A stretch of 64,000 nucleotides of DNA from Heterodera schachtii (Eukaryota; Nematoda; Chromadorea; Rhabditida; Heteroderidae). The translations under genes and the position numbers were made by a program. The notes below the pieces were generated by a model that worked only from the letters and a program-made list of their open reading frames with translations, was not told the origin of the DNA and did not search any database. This document shows, one piece after another, positions 10,101 through 22,310 of the stretch. Position 1 is the stretch's first letter. Each line of letters begins with the position of its first letter. The stretch is taken from positions 662,342 through 726,341 of the forward strand of contig SIJG01000029.1 in NCBI GenBank assembly GCA_023374025.1, given 5' to 3'.

Positions 10101-13100
10101 GTATTTGGTGCCAGCACCAACAAAGCACCAATGGTCGGAAGTGGTGGACGACGGGGAGGGGGAGGAGGAGGGGGACGAAGGGCCGAAGTTAACGACTGCG
10201 GATGGAAATTGGGCAGACTGAACATGTATTTGGGAGCAGAGATAGACGGAGTGGTCAACAACGGCATCTCACCCTTTTGTCCAACACGTGCAAGCAGTTC
10301 GGCACTCCGGCGACCAATGCGTCGCAATTGGGCAGCAGTGCCTTCGGCGCGTCCCCCACCAAATCGTGCTGTGCCGCCATCGCAAATTCGTTGGGGCACA
10401 CGTTGTTCTAAACGCAGAAGGAACGACCAATAAGTTGATCAGTTTATTTGTTGTTGGCACCTTCAACTGATCACAGTCCTCGCGGCACAGCGAAAGAGTG
10501 TCGACGGAAGAGAGCGCAGAGACTGAGGACGGGACGGATTCACAGACCTTTAAAAGGGGGGTGGGAAGAAGTGGCAAAACAATGGCAGAGGACACACCTT
10601 GAACATGTGGTAGCAGGCGACCTGGTGAGAGTACTGGCGACACTGCTCGGACACGCCGGGCATCACACGGACAGTCATTAGGGCGGCCAAAAGGTCTTTT
10701 TCTGAAAAAATAGGCTTAGGTGAGAGGAGAGAATTATTTGAACTAATCAGAAAAAGGGAGGGGAAGAGACATTGAGAAGAGAGTGACAGAAAGGAGAAAG
10801 AGAGATAGAGAGAGGAAGGAAGAGAGAGATAGAGAGAGGAAGAAAAGTGAGAAAAAAGAGACAGAGACAATGAGGAGATAGAGAATTAGAGGAAATATGG
10901 GAGGAGATTTGCCTTTTTTGCTTCTTTGTCTTCATTAGAATCCAATCTCCGTAATTCGTCTCTCTTAACTCACCGGCATCGTAAATTTGCTCCCGGTCCA
11001 CAAGGACTTTGACGTGTTTTCCGGCCAAAAAGTGTTGGCATGCCTCGCCCCGATAAGCGATACAGTCGCCCTTGCGCACCACTTTCCCGTCCAGCCATCG
11101 TCCGTCCGATTCGTCCGCTCTTCGCATCGGAACAAAACCGGACCCTCCGGCGGAGTTTGGAACTCGCCACACGTCGTGGTGATGGTCACTTGTGCCCGTC
11201 TCGTGTGTTGGGAAATCCTCATTTGTGGGCTTCATCTGAAATTTAAATATGGGGCTAGGTTGATTTTCATTTTCAATTGATCACTTTGCCGTTTGTACCC
11301 CCTACTAATTTGGCCATCCCCTAATTTGTCGGTCCTTCCACTACTCCCCCCCCCCGTTTTTGACCATTTTCCCCCCAATTTGGCCACCCCTTGGCCTTTT
11401 GTCTCTTTTGGCCTCACTTCCTCTTCGTCCATGTAATTGTCATATGCCGTGTTGTCGTAGTCGACCGCGTCACTGTTCTCGGACTGTTGTTGTTGTTGTT
11501 GTTGGTAATGATTATGGTTTTGGTGCTGTTTGTGGTGGTGGTGCACTCTTCCGCCCCTCTTTTTGCCAGAAGAAACTGAGGAAGAAGAAGCTTGCAAAGA
11601 GTTGGGAGGTACCTTAACCAAGTTGGGGACCGATGAGTAAAAGCGAGATAATGCCGATGGAAGTGGCATAAAAAAGTGAAGGGACGGAATGGATGAAAAA
11701 TGGACGAATGAGCGAATGAGAGAGGAGTGACCGAAATGCCCATTTTAAAGTACAGAAAGTGATCAAGGATGAAATGGAGGAGAGAATTATCCTAATTCTT
11801 AAATTATGCACTGACAACTAGAGATCGGCCTGGACCTGGATCCAGGCCTGGATTTTTCCTGGATCCAGGTCCAGGTCCAGGCCATTTTTGGGCAACCTGG
11901 ATTTTTCCTGGACCTGGATTTTCCTGGATTTTTGTCCAGGAAATCAAGGTCCAGGTCAAATGTGAAAAAAAATCCAGGTCCAGGTCCAGGCAAAACAGGA
12001 AAAAACCTGGATTTTCCTGGACAAAATTTTAAAATTTATTTTTTCAAGTGACCGATGTTTTTTCAAGTTTTCAAAAACAGATTAAATAAATTTAAAAACA
12101 CATTATTATTAATAATTAGATATTTTTAGATGCTTCTAAACAAATAATTAATTTTTTCAAACATTTTTTTGATTTTTAAAACAAATTTCAAAAAATCCAG
12201 GTCCAGGCCTGGATCCAGGTCTCGAGGAGCCTGGATTTTTCCTGGACCTGGATTTTCCTGGATTTTTGTCCAGGAAATCCAGGTCCAGGTCCAACATGGA
12301 ATCCAGGTCCAGGTCCAGGTCCAGGCTTTTTTCAAAATACCGATCTCTACTGACAACGCTTATGAATGAATTAAAAATATAAAAAACGGTGGAGGGTGGG
12401 GGACAGGTCAAAGATTGAAAGAATGTGGGCGAGGGGGGTAAATGGCAAATGGAAAATGGCAAAGGGAATGAAATGCGGCGGTGGCAAAAAGGGAAGGATG
12501 AGTGAAGTGTCCGCTGCTGTTGGAGGGGAAGGAGTTCTTCTGCAGATTGTGAGATGCTTTTGTTCAGTTTGTGATGGTCAATGTTCAGTGGACATTAACC
12601 AATGCGACGGGCGGCACTTTCGTTAATCCCTCGGAAAATTGAAAAAAAAAGGAAAATTCGGGGGAAGGTGAACAGAAAAACGCGAAAAATGATTAAAAAT
12701 AATTAAAGTTGTGGAAAGAATTGGCCAAGAAACAAATAGGATTTTGAATTATACACACGCAAAGTGACAATAAGTAATTGGGAGAGAAGAAAGGAAGAGG
12801 ACACGGAGAAGAAGAAGCGGAGAAGAGCCAAATGGCCCCAGCAGAAGAGACGGCCAACCCAACCCAACCAATTGCATTTGTTGGCCTTCCATTGATTAAT
12901 CGCCGCACATCCTTTGGCTCCAAAAGGGTGGGTGGGATTTGTCCCGTTGACCCCCGAGGGATGGGTGGCGGGGTGCCAATCTGTGCAGGGAAAATGGAGA
13001 AACGGACGGAGTGGCAAAATGGGAGGGGGGGGGGGGACAATAGGCTGAAAATGAGTTAAAAATAGAGGAAAAGGGGGAAAATGGGGCATCACACACAAAT

Positions 13101-16100
13101 GATAAGCCAAGGCTCGTAACTAAAAAATTGGAACATTTGGCCTTCGCGATGGGTGCCGTCAAGGAAAAAATGCATTTATTTTCCTTTAATATTTCATTTT
13201 CATTTCGGGGCGGGGGAAATCCCCGCCCTTCTCTCCCCCCGCCGGTTATGGGCTATGATAAGCACATATTTTAATGGACCGAACCAGAACATCCCCCGCC
13301 CCGGGGTATTCTTAAAAAATGCTCTTTTTTAATTGCCCGTCTTTCGCTTTTGTCCGTCGGTGGTCGTTCCGTTCGTCTGAATTGGGTGGTAATCGCCGTC
13401 ATAGTGTCCGATGAAAAGGGAAGCAGTGAATTGGCGAAGGGTCATCTTCTCCTCATTCGCTGACGCCGTAAGGGATGGAAGAAATGCCCCAGGGGGGGGG
13501 GGGGGAAGGGGGAAACCCACTGACATCGATTGACAGATAAAGGGAAACAGAGAGGAAGAAAGGATCGAGAGAGGCGAGAAAGCGGAGAGAAAAAGAAACA
13601 AAGAAACAAAGAATAGCGTTGAGAGGAGGAAAAGATATGAATGAGAAATGGCCAATGGAAGCGAAGAGAGGAAGGGAGGGGGGAGGGGGAGGAGGAAGAT
13701 GGACTGTGTTGCTGAAGATGATGAGACGATGGATGACCCACTGCCATCCCCGCGGGGGCATTAGCGAAGGAATGAGTGGTTAATGAGTGTGTGGACAGAA
13801 CGAAGGAGGGAGGCAAAAAGGGAAAAGGGAAAGTATCGGCGGAAAAAAGGGGAAATAATGAGAGGGGAAATGGCAAAATAATATACAAAAAGATACAAAA
13901 CGCAGGGAAAATTAAGAAAGGGCCATTTGACGTAATTTGCTAAAAGCAATTTGCCAAGGTTTTGGTTTAGGAGGGGAAAGTGCCCTCAGCAGAAGGCGAT
14001 AAAAAACAATGAAACGCCAGCGGAAGGTTATTAAGATTATTAAGGGATGGGCCGAACGCATCGACCGATCGATGGGACGGAGGGACAAATAATGTTCAAA
14101 TTAAAAACGGAATATTAATTTTTGAAGCGTTTGGCCATCCGATAGAAATAAAGGCCGTTAAATGAGAAGGCGATGGAATTTGAAAATTGGGGGGGGGGGA
14201 ATGGGAGAGGGGGAGAGAGAGTATAGGGAGAGATGAGAGGGGGAGAGAGAGTAGAGGGTGAGATGAGAGGGAGAGAGAGAGTAGAGGGAGAGATGAGAGG
14301 GAGAGAGAGAGTAGAGGGAGAGATGAAAGGGAGAGAGAGAGTAGAGGGAGAGATGATAGGGAGAGAGAGAGAAGAGGGAGAGATGAAAGGGAGAGAGAGA
14401 GTAGAGGGAGAGATGAAAGGGAGAGAGAGAGTAGAGGGGTGAGAAAAATGGTGCAGAAAAATTGAAAAACATTAATTTAGCATCAATTAAGCAAATTAAA
14501 TGCGGCTTTTCTTTTTTGGTCATTTAATTTCCCTTGGGAAGGCAAATGCAAAGGGACGCCGCTTCAAAAGGGCGATGAGTGAAACGTGAAGAGAAAACAA
14601 AGGCCATAAAAAGGCAAAATGACATAACGTTGAATTGAATTGAATTCTTATGGATTTTATCCGTTTTTTTTTTCAAAAAATTGGGCCATTGATTAAATTT
14701 TTATTGGCACTCATTAAAATTGTCATTAAATGGAGTTTGAATAAGCAATCGTTTCCTTGCCTTAAGCACCGCTGTGCCGTTGACACTGCCAGCCGCGTTG
14801 GTGGCGGTGCATTGGTAATAGCCTTGGTCGAGCGCGTCCAACTCGACCATTACCAATTTCGACGACATTTCCCTGTGCCGAATTCGAATCCGCCGACTCT
14901 TTTCCACCGGTGCATAATTCTTTAACCATCTGAAAGAGTGAAATGTTAATTTCGCATTTTCCATGAAAAGTCAGCAGGACGTGAATTGGACGGGCAGTGG
15001 CGAAGCGGCGACTTCGCAACGCATGCGAACTTCGCCGCCGATGGGGCGAGTGGCATTGCCCGGCGGAACGGTCAGTCGGATGTACGGCCGTTTGGCGGAC
15101 GGAGTGCCATCGGCCATTCTGAAGGCGAAAGAGCGGTTTTAGCAAAGGTTTGGCATGGATAGTGAGCATTGAATGGGAAAATGGGACGCGACAAATGCCC
15201 ACAAAGGCAAACATTTGGGCAAAAAGGGGGAAAATGGGGGGGGGGGGACTGATTGAGGGGACTGAGGGGGGCAGAATGCCCTCCAGGGGAGAGAGTGGAC
15301 TGTGCCCTCCCCTCACCCCTCCCCATCATCGGTCCATTCCTCGCCCAATTGGGCCTCGTCCCCCCCCCCCCTATTCTCAGGCAAATTAGACCACCGGCGG
15401 GGAGAGATTATCCCTTCGCCCGAAGCAATTCAGTCGGAAAGTCGAATTGCGAAGAAAAAGACAAATAAAAGGGGAAGGAAGGACAATTCGACAAAGTGTC
15501 TAAAGAGGACAGAAGAAAAGGAAATAAAGTGGGCAATAGGAAAATGTCAATTAAAATGTTAATCAGTCAGTGCCTAAAGCTATGAATTTATCACTTCTTT
15601 TAGCATTCATTGATCATTTAAAAAGCTAATTGATCATTATCGCTCGCCCCCCCCCCTCAATCTGTCTGTCTTTCTCTCACTTCTCTCTTTCTCTCTCTCT
15701 AATGATTATTTATGAGCTGTAAAAATGGCGCAATTTGCAATTTGCACTCCATAAATTTTGTGTTCCTTGGCGAAAGTGTCGATAAAGGAAAAAAGGGAGC
15801 AATAAATTAAACGGAGCGAATAAATGGGCGGGGCGGGGCGAGTGACCATGGCGGAGGAGGAGGAGGGGAGACAAAGAAGAAAAGGAGAGAGAGAAAAAGG
15901 AAGACAAGGAGAAAGAGAAAAAGGAGAGAAAGGAAAAGGAAGACAGGGAAAAAGAGAAAAAAAAGAGAGAAAGGAAAGGAGAAGGGAAACCAAATGACCC
16001 CTTTCACTCCTCTCAATTTTCCTCAGAGTTATGGGCAATGGAAAGGACACAGAGAAAGAGGAAAAAAGAGTACTAATAAAAACGGAAGAGAAAAATGAAT

Positions 16101-16959
16101 CCGAGAAGTGATGAGAGGCAGAGTGGGGAAGAGACAACGGAAAAGGAGAGGGCAAGAGAGATGGAGAAAACGGAGTAAGTACGGGGGAGGGGGAAGAAAG
16201 GAATAGTTGCGAAAAAATAGCCGTTGGGCGAGAGAAGGCTCCTGCGTATATTTAAGCGGTATAATCCTCCCCTCCCCCACTTCCTCCCCTTCCATTCGTC
16301 GTCCATATTCATCCAATCCGCGGAAGCGTCGAAAGGCGGGCGACTAAAAATATCCCCTGCTGCTGTTGTGTTCAGCAGCAGCATCAGGTGGGGGGGGGGG
16401 AGGGGGAAGCGAGGAAAAGTGGTGGCGAGGGAGGGGGGGGGGGGGATGAGAGATTGTTCAGCAGGGCATTCCCGAATTTTTAGCTTTTATTAATTTAGGG
16501 AGCGAAAATCAAACGCCAATATTATTATTATTTTTAAAATTTCAATAATGGGCAAAATGTAAGTTGGAGGAAAAGCGTTTCGTCGCTTTTCCCTCCCCCC
16601 GCCTCCCTCTTCTCTCTTCTACCTATTTCTGTTCATCCTTCTCATTCACTTGCCCATTTTCTGCTCTTGCACTTACGTCGAGTTGTAATCGCCGAACACG
16701 ACGTCGTAGTCGCCGGCCGGTTCAATGAACAGTCCGTCGTCGTATGGGCTCGGCGCCATGGCGGACGAATTGGCAAATTTGGGGGACGGACGACGACGGC
16801 GGGGAGGGAGCCGCGGGAAGGGCGATTTGTTGTTCTGTTTGTGCTCGACTACGCCTCCCCCTTCTGCCCCATTGCGCTGCCTCTGTTGTTCATGTTCATT
16901 TTCTGTTGTTGGATTTACCGATTCGGCGAAGTGATCAAAGTCAGAGTTGTGCTTTTCAG
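7119..16959 (-). CDS. cam-1: ROR-family receptor tyrosine kinase, CAM-1-like
   Basis: Wnt-binding single-pass receptor of the ROR/CAM-1 family. Exons, reading leftwards: 16959-16677 (acidic N-terminal segment), 15118-14981 and 14929-14761 (Ig domain; Cys in RMRCEV, Trp in FTWLKN, YYQC), 11612-11418 (His/Gln-rich linker), 11235-10974, 10701-10598, 10547-10461 and 10407-10273 (Frizzled Cys-rich domain from [10 protein letters not shown]), 10217-9852 (kringle, CRNPS and PWCY), 9800-9328 (kringle end, membrane segment near [20 protein letters not shown]), 9230-8831 (Gln-rich juxtamembrane), 8743-8648, 8549-8332, 8287-8083, 8002-7873 and 7825-7653 (kinase: [20 protein letters not shown]), and 7601-7119 (Ser/Gln-rich tail, stop). 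The first exon with Met and signal peptide was not found; it must end in phase 1 above 16959. DFG reads DFA and the glycine-rich loop is degenerate, so it is probably a pseudokinase. Introns 7602-7652 and 11613-14760 are GC-AG; intron 8550-8647 lacks an AG acceptor. Confidence 0.93.
11819..12349. mobile_element. hAT-like MITE with CCAGGT repeats
   Basis: A 531-bp element inside the CAM-1 intron 11613-14760. The ends are TAGAGATCGG and CCGATCTCTA (10-bp perfect terminal inverted repeats), flanked by an exact 8-bp direct repeat CTGACAAC at 11811-11818 and 12350-12357. An 8-bp duplication with TAGAGA-type ends is the signature of hAT transposons. Both subterminal regions are built of CCAGGT/CCTGGA units, including two near-identical ~50-bp blocks at about 11895 and 12232. 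There is no coding sequence, so it is non-autonomous. Confidence 0.88.
14215..14440. repeat. 30-bp tandem repeat, about 7.5 copies
   Basis: Exact period of 30 bp; the unit is GTAGAGGGAGAGATGARAGG followed by GAGAGAGAGA, with only single-base variation between copies. It lies in the large CAM-1 intron. The frame through it encodes a repeated Arg/Glu/Gly decapeptide that I take as incidental. Confidence 0.9.
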
Positions 16960-19554
16960 CTGAAAAATGAAAAGAATAATATAATAGGGAAAATTTAAAA
17001 ATAAATTTTAATACATTTTTAAAAGAAGGGAAAAAGGGACGGTGCCATCGGAAAAAGTAAACGAACAGAAAAACAAAGTTCGGCACGGAGCCGAAGCAAA
17101 TGCCAAAATTTCATAAGAAATGCTTCATCCCAAACCGAGAATAAATTTGGTTGTTTTGAAGAAACAGCACAAAACACACAGTTTCGTCGCTGTTTAACAA
17201 AAGGTAGAGAGAGAGAGAGAGAATGGGTGAAAGGAGCATGGATTTGGCACGGGTGAATAGTTTAGGAGGGATCCAAGTGGGGGGGGGGGGGGGGGGGGAG
17301 GAAGAGAGGGGTCAAAGTGCCCTCGAGGGGAATGCTAAGAGGGGTAGGAACAAACGGAGGATGATGAAGAAACATGGGGGAAAGGGGAAGAACAACAACA
17401 GCAAAAGAGCAAACAGTTGGAGGGAAAAGCATGAGGAAATGCGCAATTGAACAAGAAAAATTGGAAGGACGAAGAAAGTGGAAGAAAAGGGGAGGGTGGG
17501 GATGAAAATGGGATAAAGCAATGCTAAATTAAGCCGAGACGAGAGGAGGGCACACGCCCAAACAATTGTAATTGACGGACATCCCATTCAAGAAGTTAAA
17601 GAGTTTAATTAATTTTCACATTTTTCTGCTTTGTGTCCATATCATTTGGCTTTGCTAAGTCCGTTTTTGCGTTTAAAATTGGCCAAGTGTTGGCCATCCC
17701 CCGGGGGCCTTTTGCTTGTCCACTTCGCACTTCTTCTTCTCTTGTCATGGTCATCTTCTTCTTTTCCAGCTATCCTTTCCTCATTTAAAGGGTCAAAATC
17801 CCTTCATAAATTTTGTTTCTTTTTTTTTCATTTGCGCATTTTGCGGTTGGCCTAACCAAATGAATAAAAGTGAATGAGCAAAAGGACTAATGACATATAT
17901 TTGGGGATGATAATCGAATTTAGGGAGGGCAAAGAAGGGAAAAGGGATTAATTGGATTACGCGTGAAGAACGAACGGTCTGAACATTAGCCTAAGAGCCA
18001 ATTAGGGCCAAGTCGAACGACGGAAAGCGAAGGGAATTGGCCAATGAAATTTTAAAATGAACAAAATCAAAGCCTCATATAATGCTAAATTAATAACTTT
18101 TTTTGCGCACTTTTCATTCATTCATTTTTCATGGGCAAAATAATTTAATTCCCAAAAGTCAGCGGGGGACAGACGGAAGAAAGACCCCAAAATGAATAAA
18201 TGAATGAATGCCTTTCCACTTTTGACACTTTTACGCCACTGTTTCGGCACCGCTCCCATTTCTCGAGGACAACACAAAAAAAAATGATGGAATGGACGGA
18301 ATAGCAGCGCAGCGCACACGGGAGGATGGAATTTTATACGAGCGGTGTGCCGAAATGAAAAAATGGGATTGGACGGACCACCAAATAAATGAGCATTATT
18401 TGGAGGATGGCATTGTACAGTTTGGGGGGGGGGAGGAAAGTAAAGCATTTAAGTACATTTGGGTTAATTTGAATTGCTGAAAGTATTTCCAGCGTCAAAC
18501 ATCCATTGAAAAGATTTGTTTGGGTGTGCCATTCATTTTTGTGCCGTGATTGAATGTGCGGACGCTGAAAAAGGTGTAGGCACAGCGGGGGAAACTAAGT
18601 CCCTGCGGCGCTATTGATGAAGGAAATTGTGGTGGAAATTGTGTGGGACGAAAGGGGAGGGGGCGACGGGGGTAGGTCGAGAGTCTCGAGGTGTGGCCAA
18701 TTTGTACGACTGCCTCCCCACTTCCCCCCCCCCCCCCTCTAACCCTGTTTTTCTTTCCCTTTCCCTGTCGCTCCTTCCTTCCCCCTTTTGTCCCTCCTTC
18801 CCTTCCATCCCCCCCTTTCTTCCCTTCTCCACCCAATCATGTCCATCTCTTCCTCTTCTTTTTCTTGTTTTTCTTCTTCTTCCTATTCATCCTTTTCTTT
18901 ATCTTCTTCCATTAATTTTATTTTGGTGCATTTTATTTTATTCAAAAATTCTTTGGTGAATGTGCAAAAGAGATAAAAAGGAGGGGATAAAAAAGAAAAC
19001 ATTCCCGTTGGGGTTAAATGAGCATGAAGTGAAGTGCTAATGGGACTGATGGGAGGGGGTGGGGAAAGGGGAGGGGAGGGGGAGAGATGGGTTAATTGCA
19101 GCCAAAAAAGGGAATGGGCGAGGGAAAGGGGAGGGGAAGGACTCCATGGTGAATGACCATCCAAAATGCAAAATGGGTAGGAAAAAGAAGCGGGAGAGAA
19201 ACGAAGAAAAAAAATAAGAGTACGGAGGGAAATGGGGGGATAAAGCGAGGGATAAAGCGGAACCAAATTAAAATGGGAAAAACATTGGCAAAAGATTTCT
19301 GCGAAAGAACAAATTGAGTTAAAACGGAAGATGATGAGGAGACGAGGAGAGAGGAGGGAACGATTAGCGATGATGGATGACCGGACGGAAGAGTGCGCGA
19401 AAACAGCGCACGGGGGGGGGGGGGGAAGTGCCCCGATGGCACTCCCCCCCCCGCCCCCTCTGTTCGTTTACCTTCCCCCTCTGTCAGTCCTTCACCCCAT
19501 CCCAATTTGATCGTTTTTGACTGAACGTTTGTTCTGCTTGATTGAACATTCCTC

Positions 19555-19843
19555 TAGAGACTAGACGGGGTCGGGATCTCGCGCAGTTTTCTCAGGGTCC
19601 CACGGGATAATTATAGCTTCCGACCTCGGGATCCGTCCCGAGCAAAAAAAAAAAAAAAATTGAGTTTAAGGAAGTCCCGATAACTCCGCGGAGTGTCTCG
19701 GGATTGATCTGGATCGGGATTTGGACGGTGCCGACTTGGGATCCCTCCCGTCATTTTTCCAAAATCTTTGGAATTGATTGGGGAACCGGGATATGGTCGG
19801 AACCCCGACTCAGGATCCTTCGGCCCCAGTTGTACGGTCTCTA
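19555..19843. mobile_element. candidate degraded hAT-like element
   Basis: A 289-bp segment runs from TAGAGACTAGACGGGG to ACGGTCTCTA, so both ends have the TAGAGA-type hexamer in inverted orientation. Its interior is much more GC-rich than the flanks and has several palindromes around GGGATCC and TCCCG. The flanking 8-mers (CATTCCTC and ATAATTAT) do not match, so there is no target duplication to confirm insertion. Confidence 0.4.
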
Positions 19844-22134
19844 ATAATTATGCCGCCGCAGGGAATTTTAAAAGGAAAATGAATAAATTAGTTTAATATT
19901 TGTCTTAATATGAGAGAGAAAGGGAAAGAATGTTGTGAACAGCAATTATGATTTGTGATGATTGGAAGTGAAAACAAAACAATTTTTGCTGATCATTTTG
20001 ATGGACAGAACGGAAGTCGAGCGAGGGCGAGGGAAAGGGGGAGGAGGGGACTGATTGGGATGGATCAGAGGGGGGAAGATGATCCCCAAACGGGGGGGGG
20101 GGGCAATCGTAAGCCAAACAAAACGAAATTTGAGCCCTAAGGATGGAGTGGGAGGGACAGAAGTGAATGAGTGGTCATTTGTAGAAGTAAGCAGAGAGAG
20201 AGAGAAAGAGAGATAAATAGGTGGCCAAGCCGACATTCTTCTTCTATGTTTGCCGATTGATCGGAAAGAAATGGGGGGGGGGGGGATTTTGGGAGCTGAG
20301 AAGGGGCAGGGGAGCTTAAAGGAGGGGCACTCGAACATTGCTGGGCAACTTAAGAGCTGTTGTATGTGGTGTGCCGTGTCCTGTTCGCGCCTCAATGTTT
20401 GTGTTGGATGGACAAACAAAGTGCAATTCGACTTGCGCAGAGGGAACACCCCCCAGCAGCCCTTCGACCCCACCCATTCCCTCCCCTTTCCCCCCCCCCA
20501 CTCTCACCCCTTTCCTCCCTCCCCCTTCCTATCCCTTCCGCTCCCTACCTTCCCGTTCCCCCTCCTACCCCACCCATACCCTTTCCTCCCCCCACCCCCC
20601 TCCCACCCTTCCGTTATATTCCCATTTCCCTACCCTTCCCCTCTTTTACTCCCCCCCCCCCTCCGTGCCCCTTTCCTCTCCCCTGTACAAATGGGAATGG
20701 ACTCGTCCAACCAATTCTTCCAATCATTTCCTTCATCATCCATCTTTCACTGTGCCTTTTTGCGCTGCGACTTGAGCAATTAATTTCGCCTCGTCCCCCC
20801 TTTTAAGTGAGCAGCGGGAAAAAGATTCACGACTTGGTGAATGAATTGAGCTTTGTGACAAAAAGGGATGACCGATTGGTCGACGAAAGATGACAATTTT
20901 ACAATGATTGAGTGAGTGAAAGATTAATGGGCGGTGGGGCGGGGGGGGGGGGGGAAGCGACGGATGATGGAGCGAGCGAGCAGCCGTGGATGACGATGAT
21001 TGGTGGGTTGGGACGATCGGAAGGGCGAGGGGGGGAGAAGACGATCAGCGACGGGATCATTCGAGGGAGTGATCAGAGGAAGATGATCCCTCCCCCCCTT
21101 CGGATCATCATCTTCATCATCACTCAGCAGAAAAGTCCCAAAATTCCCTAAAACTGTCAGCTGGCGCCAAAGGCAAAAGCCGAAGAGCGCCTTCTGCTTT
21201 CTCTCCTCATCACCCCCTCCCCCCCCCTTTCCGTCCCCCGGGCTTTGCTCCTCATAAATCCTCCTGCAAAATGTTTATCTCCGCAGGGACAAAAAATTGG
21301 ATTTACTATTGCCATCTCCGTTGGACTTTTTGGCACACATTTCCGGCACTTGGCCAGCAGAGAAAAATAAACAATTTTGACAATTCCAAAAAAGGGAGGG
21401 ACTGATGAGGGGAAGAGAAGAATGAAGCAGCAGATTTTAGGAGAGATTATTAGCAGCAGGGTGACAAAAAATGAAGAATAGAAAAATGAGAGGAGAAAAG
21501 TTTTAAAATGGGGCGGAAATTAAAAAAAAACATTTGCATTAATTTCCCTTTGTCACTCTCCGCCGATGATTTTATTTTCATTCTTTGAACCGACGAATGA
21601 ATGAACGGAAGCAAATGGAAAATGGAAGAAATGATGGACGAAACAAATTGAGGGGGGGGGGGGGCTTTTGAGAAAGGGCCAAGTGGAGCTAAGAACAACA
21701 AAATGAGCAAAAGAGGGGGTGAAGGGGGATGGGAATGTTGCGGAGAGAGCACATCTGCCGGAGGAGGACAATGGCCGAGTGAATAGCGAACGCATTCGTC
21801 TGCCCTCCCCCCCCCCCCCCCCCCCTCCCTCGGCCTTATGTGCCATTGTCCAACATCCCCCCCCCCCCCCGGGGGATGATCAAAAGAATGGGCCGATGGA
21901 GGAATGGAGTGGGGTTGAATTCGGTATAGGTTGTGTTGATGTTACGGGTTGAATGAGGCCGATGAGATGGGAAGAGGGGGAGAGGGGCAAAACATTGTTT
22001 GTGTTGTAAAACAAACGATGACGATGAATGTTATGGAATAATGATGCGATGATGATGAGATGGAGGAGGAAGAAGAAGAGGAAGAGGATGACAATTCCTC
22101 TCATCCACCGTTCATCCTTTCTTTCCTCCCTCTT

Positions 22135-22310
22135 CTCTTCCCTCCTCTTCCTTCCTTATCCCCCCTCCGTCTCCCCTTCTTCCCATCTCTTCTCTTCCCT
22201 CCTCTTCCTTCCTTATCCCCCCTCCGTTTCCCCTTCTTCCCATCTCTTCTCTTCCCTCCTCTTCCTTCCTTATCCCTCTTCCGTCTCCCCTTCTTCTCCA
22301 TCCCTTTCTC
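22135..22310. repeat. 57-bp pyrimidine tandem repeat, about 3 copies
   Basis: CCTCTTCCTTCCTTATCCC recurs at 22144, 22201 and 22258, giving a 57-bp period. The remainder of the unit (CTCCGTCTCCCCTTCTTCCC and so on) is conserved between copies. Confidence 0.85.

Noticed and set aside
14158..14523. Repeated HLSLYSLSP peptide, possible repeat protein
   Set aside because: It is the minus-strand reading of the 30-bp minisatellite inside the CAM-1 intron.
17312..17587. Candidate signal-peptide exon for CAM-1 (MGCPSITIVWACALL)
   Set aside because: No phase-1 donor follows at a sensible place to join the exon at 16959, so it cannot be supported.
20250..20806. Proline-rich frames, possible extensin or collagen-like protein
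   Set aside because: Three overlapping frames are all open because the DNA is nearly pure pyrimidine; there is no Gly-X-Y pattern, signal peptide or splice support.
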